Source: Thamnaconus septentrionalis
Lineage: Eukaryota; Chordata; Actinopteri; Tetraodontiformes; Monacanthidae
Reading direction: 5' to 3'
Assembly: GCA_009823395.1 (NCBI GenBank)
Contig: CM020519.1
Span: 17,062,501 to 17,126,500, forward strand
Length of the DNA stretch: 64,000 nucleotides
Position numbers and translations under genes: made by a program. The notes under the pieces are model-generated. The model had not been told where the DNA came from. It worked only from the letters and a program-made list of their open reading frames with translations, and made no database searches. Below, in pieces: positions 57,216-64,000 of the stretch (positions within the stretch are counted from its first letter, which is position 1; each line of letters opens with the position of its first letter).

Positions 57216-58703
57216 GCAAGATGACGGCGTGTGTTATTCCTTTAACATTCATTTAGCTTGAATTTTCTTTTTTATTCTACATTGCAATCCTGTAAATAAA
57301 TTTAATTTTTGGGGAATAGCTTATTTTTACATTAGGTACTGCATGACTCGAGGACAAATCAGTAAGAGGTGAAGAGAAGAGTCGGATCAGATAAAATTGG
57401 TCTGGGACAGTCCAAAGATTACCATAAGGTTGTGTTGTTGGGTCAAAGGCCAAATAAATAAACTATAGAATTTTAATCAATACCTGTGCTGCTTGAGACC
57501 CAGGCAGTGGAACGCATAAGGTGAGCAGATCTTGAGCAGAGAAAAGTCAAAACAACCCAGGATCCTCGTAAACGTTCTCAAACCACACAACTTTTTTTTC
57601 TCTCTCCGCAGTTTCATCCTTCTATCGCCCGCTCTGGGCTCCAAGTCTGAGGCCTGTCTATGTGGTCTTGTTTTTTTATTCTCCTCCCTTAAATGTAGTG
57701 CACGCTGTGTTTTGACTCCAATGCAAGAGGCACAACAGAAACAGATCCATGAACTCAAGGCTTTTTGCTGCAAACTTACATGGCCACCAGCAACTGGGCA
57801 GCTCAACCACAAGTTTGAGATTATTTGTTTCCTTTGGATAAAATGCAACACAGAACGCAAATAGATCTGTTAACATTTTATGTCAATCCATGTGCTTTAC
57901 AAGGGTGCCGCCCGTGAGAAAAATATGGTGGTGAGGATTTTTAGCTTCGTTTGTTTTGTTTTGTTTAAAATGAACGTCAATGGACATAGTAGCCAAGTTA
58001 ATAAATTAGGCCTTACAATAAAATGCATGCACAGATTAGTAAATGAAATTATTTTTAAAACTAGACATTTTGCAATCAGGCACTGCATAAGAAAAGGCTT
58101 GGAAAAAAAAAACCCAGCTTCCCGCTTCCTTGCTTTCCTTTCCTCCTTCCTTCTGCATAATGATATTTAAGTGACTTCAAGTGATTATGATACAGGTTTT
58201 TTTTTGCTTGTTTTTTTCTACAACACAGCTTTAAGGCCCCTTCCTGGATGACGCTCTTTTTCTTTTTATTGAATCCTTATTCAATATGCAGGGACTGCCA
58301 AAAGAAACAACCACACCGGCTGGGGAAATTAACAGTAACACTAAGTCTTCACTGAAGTTCCTGTTCGCAATCGCCGTGTAACACATTGACAACATGAAGG
58401 GGGATAGTGGGGGGGTTGCCGCACAGCGCGGCCGCAGCTCTCTGTTCTGCCTGGTGTGGGCCGTCCATTTTCACAGCGCACGATGAAAGGACGGCGCTCC
58501 CAGTGGCATGAAGTGCAGCAGAATGGTTTGAAGAAAGGAAAGTTTTAAAAAAGGGAGAAACGAATTCTAATTACAATCGTTGGAATGCCACGCTGTCATT
58601 AGGCGGCTTCTTTTTTTCGACGACGCGACGCCGGCGCTTTCGTTTTTCTTCTCCGTTCAAATGACACTAGACTAAATTCAGCGCTCTAGTGTGAAGTCTG
58701 GGC
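57216..58703. other. no gene recognised
   Basis: AT-rich sequence between two repeats. Overlapping frames at 57477-57876 on both strands are unsupported. Confidence 0.4.
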
Positions 58704-59251
58704 TTGCAACTCACGATTATTTTTGTCGTCGACTAATCCATCGATTGTTTTTTCGATTTGTCACGATTATCATGTCACGATTATGTCTATCACTGTTAAA
58801 ACCCTTGAACAGATTTCTTACAACTTAAATATTGAATATATAATGTGTTCTAAATCACAAAGTTGATAAGTGAAAGAATGTTACAATTCAGTATAAGCAT
58901 TAGTTGATACTAAAAGGCTGTAATTCACTAATTACTGCTCCAAAACACGCATCTACTTTAATGAACGAGCATTCACTAAGCAAGCCCGTTCCATGATTTT
59001 CCGAGTGATGAACGTACAAAAAACATATTATGTACTTGCATCATAGGCTGATGGTTAATTAACGAGTAAGCATGTAATTAAAAAAAATATCTAAATATGA
59101 GCTAAAGATGAGCATGTAGCGGCCAGAGTAGGATTTTATCATTTATCAGCAATTTACAATAACAATAACATGACGCATCATAATGCATCATGTTGACAAA
59201 ATTTTTGTTGTTGGCGTAATCGATTGCATCAACTAATCATTGCAGTCCCAA
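58704..59251. mobile_element. hAT-like element remnant
   Basis: Left end TTGCAACTCACGATTATTTT with GTCGACTAATCCATCGATTG; right end TAATCGATTGCATCAACTAA then TCATTGCAGTCC, its inverted counterpart. This text is typical of a widespread vertebrate hAT family (GGGCTGCAACTAACGATT). Target duplications not clear; no transposase. Confidence 0.6.
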
Positions 59252-60957
59252 GTGCACTTAAGGCGCTGCACTCAGTCCCCAAACTCCCTAATGAGCGCAG
59301 GTGGATGCATCAGTCGGCTGGACTGGCACCACTTCACCCATAAACAGCGCAACTCAGGGCACAGCTGGGTTCGCCTGACATTATGTAAGGCAGCGCCACC
59401 CCCACAGGCCCTATTCCTACTACCCCTCTCCTCCTACTCTCCTCCCACCACTGCACCATTGGCCATTTTGAAGGCAGCGGTGCACTTTAAGACAAGAGTG
59501 CTCTGGTGCTGACACAACTTGTGTGTGGTTATCTCAGCAAAACTCAAAAAAATCTGTGATATTTCAATGGGAAAAAAACCCCAGTAAAAGACCAATGTTG
59601 TAGTGATGTGCAATCATTTGGAAATAATGCTTTATCCATTTCCTCAAAGCACTCATTTCTTGTCTCTCCAGATTACCTGTAATGAATGTAAGGCACCAGG
59701 TGTTGTGGTGATATTTGCCGTGAGATTTGGGGTTTTTAAATCCCACAAAATGCGTGCCCAGGAATAGAGCCCAGGATTGTTTCCATCATCGATCCCGCAG
59801 GAGAGTCTGCCTTTACTCCTTGGAAACAATTTTTGTTACCAAGCAGTACTTGGCAAAAGTGCAGCCGTTGCCTGGCAACATTATATTATTGAATCGCATA
59901 TCAGGAAGGGAAGAGAACCAGTGGTGCTTTGAGCTGCAACTCTCGTGATACTTTTCTCTCTCGGGTACAGACTGTGATGTCCAATTAGAACGACGTTCTC
60001 TCTTTTTTATATATAAACCTGGCTTCCTAAAAATCACTGCCCTGTGAGAAAAAAAAAAAATATTGTTACAGAGTACAACTCAGCCCAACTGAGGCACAAT
60101 GACTCTAATTAGCATCAATAAATGTATGAGAGGTAGGCGAGTCCTTTTAATTCAACTTCTCCTCAACCCTAGCAGTTTTCCTCTGGCACTTCATGAGATG
60201 TTAAGGACCACAGGCAGTCACTTGTAGGTCAGTCTGCTCCCGGGTGCAAATGGACTGTGTGAATTCACACGACCCACTGCTATAAAGCCCTGATCAAGCC
60301 GTCCTCTCCTCCGTCCAGCGGGAGGAGCCCATAAGGGGCAATAGAGGGAGTGTAAAGACCACTGGAATAGATCAATGAGCTTTAAGGTAGGTTGTCCCTG
60401 ATGACCGTTTACAGCACTCAAAGGCTCATTGAGTGGTCTTATCGCTCTGAACGACCAGACAAGAATAAAAGCGACTGCCAATGTTTAGCATCAGAGAGGC
60501 CGAGCCGTTCAGGTAGCGTTCTGACAGACGTGCTGAACCTCAGGGGATCCTGCTTTCCATTTATTTTTTTCCCAGCCTGGCGACCGACATTAACGACTCA
60601 TCAGCCATGTCAGTGTCAAATACAGCTGGCTATTTAGCATTGTTATCTATACGGAGCACCTCGCCTCAGTGAGCCCTGGTATACCATTTGAAGTGATGTC
60701 ACTCATTGCTTTATTTAGGATTTTTGCTGCTGCTACTTTTGCTTGTCTTCTTGCCTCAAAGACACACAAACACACACTCACACACTTCCGCCAAGTGCCT
60801 GGCAGAGTTTGCCATCACGAGCTGAGAGCGCCGCTAACTAGTTCAAATAAATAATTTCACTCCTTACAGCCAAGCACCAGTGGTGAAAATCCGCCTCCTC
60901 CACGTCTTTACAATTCAAGGGAAAGGCACAAATGATGGATTGAAAGAGTGACTTCAT
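59252..60957. other. no gene recognised
   Basis: Unique sequence with no supported exon, repeat or RNA gene. Confidence 0.4.
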
Positions 60958-61206
60958 ATGGAAACCTGACGCAGTGGTTTGTGCCGCCGCCTCACAGAAA
61001 GAAAGTTGTGGGTTCGATTCCAGGCCTGGGACTTTTCTGTGTGGAGTTTGCATGTTCTCCCCGTGTCTGCGTAGGTTCTCCGTGTTCTCTGGCTTCCTCC
61101 CACAATCCAAAAACATGCATGCGAGGTGAACTGGGAAATCTAAATTGAACGTAGGTGTGTATGTGTGGATGGTCGTTTGTCTCTCTACGTGGCCCTGCAA
61201 TGAACA
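60958..61206 (+). mobile_element. tRNA-headed SINE, 3' truncated
   Basis: The head GACGCAGTGGTTTGTGCCGC ... GGGTTCGATTCC carries A-box-like and perfect B-box-like sequences of a tRNA-derived Pol III promoter, followed by the standard body (GTTTGCATGTTCTCCCCGTG, CTTCCTCCCACAATCCAAAA, GTGGCCCTGCAATGAAC). The 3' part seen in the other copies is missing. Not a functional tRNA. Confidence 0.75.
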
Positions 61207-64000
61207 CTTCCAAAAGCTAACAGTCCAACTATTCTAAACTAGTATTAACTTGCACCTGAGAGACGGAGGACAGATTATACAAACACACACAATAGATAGA
61301 AGTGGGTCTGGGTATTGAGGCGCGCACATTTCATTGTTTCTCAGTTTTTTGAGTTCAGATGGAGTTGAAAACAATGAGGTCAGACCTATTGTATGTCACG
61401 CACCATTCTCACACATTCCTGGACACTCGCAGCGTGGCATAAAGCACAATGGGATGCACCTACTGTGAAAGACTGATGCATTTTTTTTATCCAGCAGTTG
61501 GCCTTCTCCAAGCCATGACCTTGAAATCCACTAAAGCCTAGAATGGAATCAATTCTCTGGTATTTAGGGCCTTCACCTTTTATGCCAAAACACTTCCCTT
61601 CTTGGAAGAGCCGAGTGAACAGAAACGTTGCAGTGCGCTACGCGGATCATGACAGTTCACTTTCCTGTTTTGATTTCTGCACTCCACCACCTGCAGGCCA
61701 GATGTTTCAGGCCGTAGGAGTATTGGCGGATTTATGCTTCCGTTCAAAAATGAAGGGCTTTCACAGGTCCACCTGAAAACGAATCTTCCAACCAAGTTTG
61801 GGAGGATGGGAGGAAAATTCTGTCATCTGCAGTGACTGGAATAAATGTGTTAAATAATGATTTGAGTTAAATTGATGTGTATAGTTTTGAATTTGAATGT
61901 ACGGTCAGGTGCGGTTGACCAACCACTGACACCATGTAAGCAGGTCACAATTCAATTTAATTCTAAAAATAGGTCGCACAGTAACAACTTTTTAATAGTT
62001 ATTGTATGATTTAATATTTTGAAGTGTGTATAGTGTTATTCTAATCCCATAAACAAAGTAAAGTGCACTGGCAAGGCCAAGTAAAATAAAAGGGTTCAGC
62101 TATTTCAAAATCTTATAAGCACCCACTTCTACATGAAAGTCACTCAGGTAGATTTTTGAGGTCTGCTGACCTTTTGGAGTGAACCTTTATACATTTTAAC
62201 ATATTTTGTCATCTGAATAATAGAAGTGAACTGTTTCAGTTTTCTCACCACAGCTGACCTAAATTTGAAAAACCATTAAACTGACTTGAGGAACGGATGG
62301 CTCAGTGAAAATATGGATGTGTGAAGGACAAAGAAGATTACGAGTACATCCAAACACTGCAGCTGCCTCAGCCTTAGCTCATCACTTTACTTTCTCCAGT
62401 ACTGTGTAGCCAGAGTTGGGTTTTGCAGTGGTGTGTTAGTGTCCTTGCACTGCGAAACATCCTGCTTGCAACTGGAAAATGGGGCCATCAGACAGCAACA
62501 AGTATTTATTCAATTAGCACTCCTAATACGATTTCCTAATATGAAGTATTTATTTGATTACATTCGTAATACGAACACTCTGATCATCATTAAATTGAAG
62601 GGGTGAGCTAGACAATGGTCATCTATTATATTCGTTCAAGCTTTTGATTTTTCAAAGCAGACATGATGTTACATGTCCACTGGGGAAATTTGTGTTCAAT
62701 TACCAATCCCTCTTTTGATTTGTTTTTCTGTCATTCAGCCACCACACTAAAACACTCAATCTCTGTGGTAATTAACATTATAAACGGATCATTATTGTGA
62801 AACAACATGAAACGTGTGCAAACCACCACCGAAGTGAACACATTTGCAAACACTTGACCGGACCAAAAGAACAAGAATATTTGTCTGATTTTGTGTTTAT
62901 TTTGGTAGTTCAGTCAGGCCTCGGAAAGAATTTAGCAAAAAAGAAAACTCAATCTGTAAGTGAAATCACAGTTGCTCGCTTAAAGTGCGTTTTTTATGAA
63001 TTGTTTACAAGGTCGGGGAAACGACTAAATGAGAAATTTGATTCCGACAACATCTCTTCACACCATGGCCCCTCATTCTTTTCCACCACTTAAAACATGC
63101 AGGCGCCTCAACGACTGCTTTTTTTGCTTAATAATTTGTCATGCAATAATGTTTCATTTCATAAATAGGTGAACTCACAGGGGTAAGAAAAAAGCTGGCC
63201 CAAACTCAAATCGTGACAGTTTCCTCTGAATCAGAGAGGTGACTCCGTCCAGCAGCGATGAACAATGACCAGGATGTGACTTTCTTCACCATGAAGCCTC
63301 CATTTCCCCTACTTCTGTGACTGTCGTCAGAGGATTTCCCTACAGCGACATATGTGGGGGGGGGGAGTCTGTTAAGGATTAAGGAATATTTTATTTTTCA
63401 CTCTGCCTTTGTAACTGACTGACTAACACGTTCTGGCAAATATCCACCTTCCAACCCATGCTAATAGCACAGTGAAAACTTTATGAATGTTGAATGAAAA
63501 ATAAGGTTCTGAGGGTATCTGACCAATTCATTTGTGTGTTTATTTTACAAAGTCCTCAAATTCCATTGATAAAAAGACAGCAGTGACTAAACTCCTGCAG
63601 ATGCACATGCACTTTGAAGGTTCAAATGGTCGACCTGACCTCTGTTGACTCCATACCTTATTTTACATAAACCGTCTAAGAATCTGCTTCAGGCTTTGTT
63701 CCTCTTCTTCTCATCATTAGTTTTTACTCATGCACATTTGCAAATGTAAAACATCATGTTTAACTAATTAATGGCTCCTTCCAATAAGTGGCAATAAAAA
63801 TATCAAACTTAAATTGGCATAAATTAAGTTTATTGGAGCTAAACATATAAAGTGGCAAAGTAAAACTAACAATAATGCGGGCATCTTTTCACTCATCCAG
63901 CCTGAGTGAAATTTGAGAGCTCTGCCCTCTTCAAAACAGATGGCAAGGCAGTTGGTGGGACTTTCTGCAATGCTCCAATGCATGTTTTGGGATATGAATA
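61207..64000. other. no gene recognised
   Basis: AT-rich sequence without supported exons. A G-run lies at about 63356-63366. The right window edge may lie within the same upstream region of sipa1l1. Confidence 0.4.

Noticed and set aside
57477..57876. Opposite-strand frames of 110-127 codons
   Set aside because: Fully overlapping on both strands, no family resemblance, no splice or promoter context.
60958..61030. A tRNA gene
   Set aside because: There is an A/B-box-like head, but it does not fold as a complete cloverleaf and it runs into the standard SINE body.

Overview
The window is genomic DNA from a ray-finned (teleost-type) fish. It has short-to-medium GT-AG introns, very long (TA)n, (CA)n and (GATA)n microsatellites, and several short DNA-transposon families and a tRNA-headed SINE of the kind common in teleost genomes. 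The translated exons match a vertebrate protein almost end to end. Nothing is prokaryotic or viral, and I see no CRISPR array, operon or phage. The species cannot be told from the sequence.

One protein-coding gene explains all convincing coding sequence: sipa1l1 (signal-induced proliferation-associated 1-like 1, also SPAR / E6TP1), on the minus strand. I could place 22 coding exons with splice sites and matching phases, from the ATG at 38386 down to the TGA at 7318. Together they encode about 1853 residues, provided two apparently missing bases in coding exon 15 are allowed for; human SIPA1L1 is about 1800 residues. In protein order the exons carry the serine-rich N-terminal region (exon 1), the Rap-GAP region (about exons 3-8, catalytic-type Asn near residue 755), a PDZ domain (exons 9-10), the long serine/proline-rich C-terminal region with the DSGIDT degron (exons 11-20) and a C-terminal coiled coil (exons 21-22).

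Layout: 1-3.5 kb is probably beyond the 3' end of the gene and holds two transposon remnants. About 3.53-7.32 kb is the probable 3' UTR, ending at a double AATAAA and loaded with microsatellites. 7.3-38.4 kb is the coding part. 38388-38497 looks like a 110-bp intron in the 5' UTR. From 38.5 to 64 kb I found no coding exon; this is presumably 5' UTR intron, promoter and upstream sequence, with several hAT-like elements and one SINE.

The most notable observations are: (1) the reading frame of coding exon 15 changes twice, on either side of the DSGIDT degron, each time at a run of G in a very GC-rich exon; (2) a tiny upstream ORF whose stop codon overlaps the main ATG if the 5' UTR intron is spliced as read; (3) three copies of one TTAA-bounded MITE family within 11 kb; (4) several non-autonomous DNA transposons with readable ends and target-site duplications; (5) an 800-bp (TA)n block in an intron. 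I found no convincing previously undescribed biological system.
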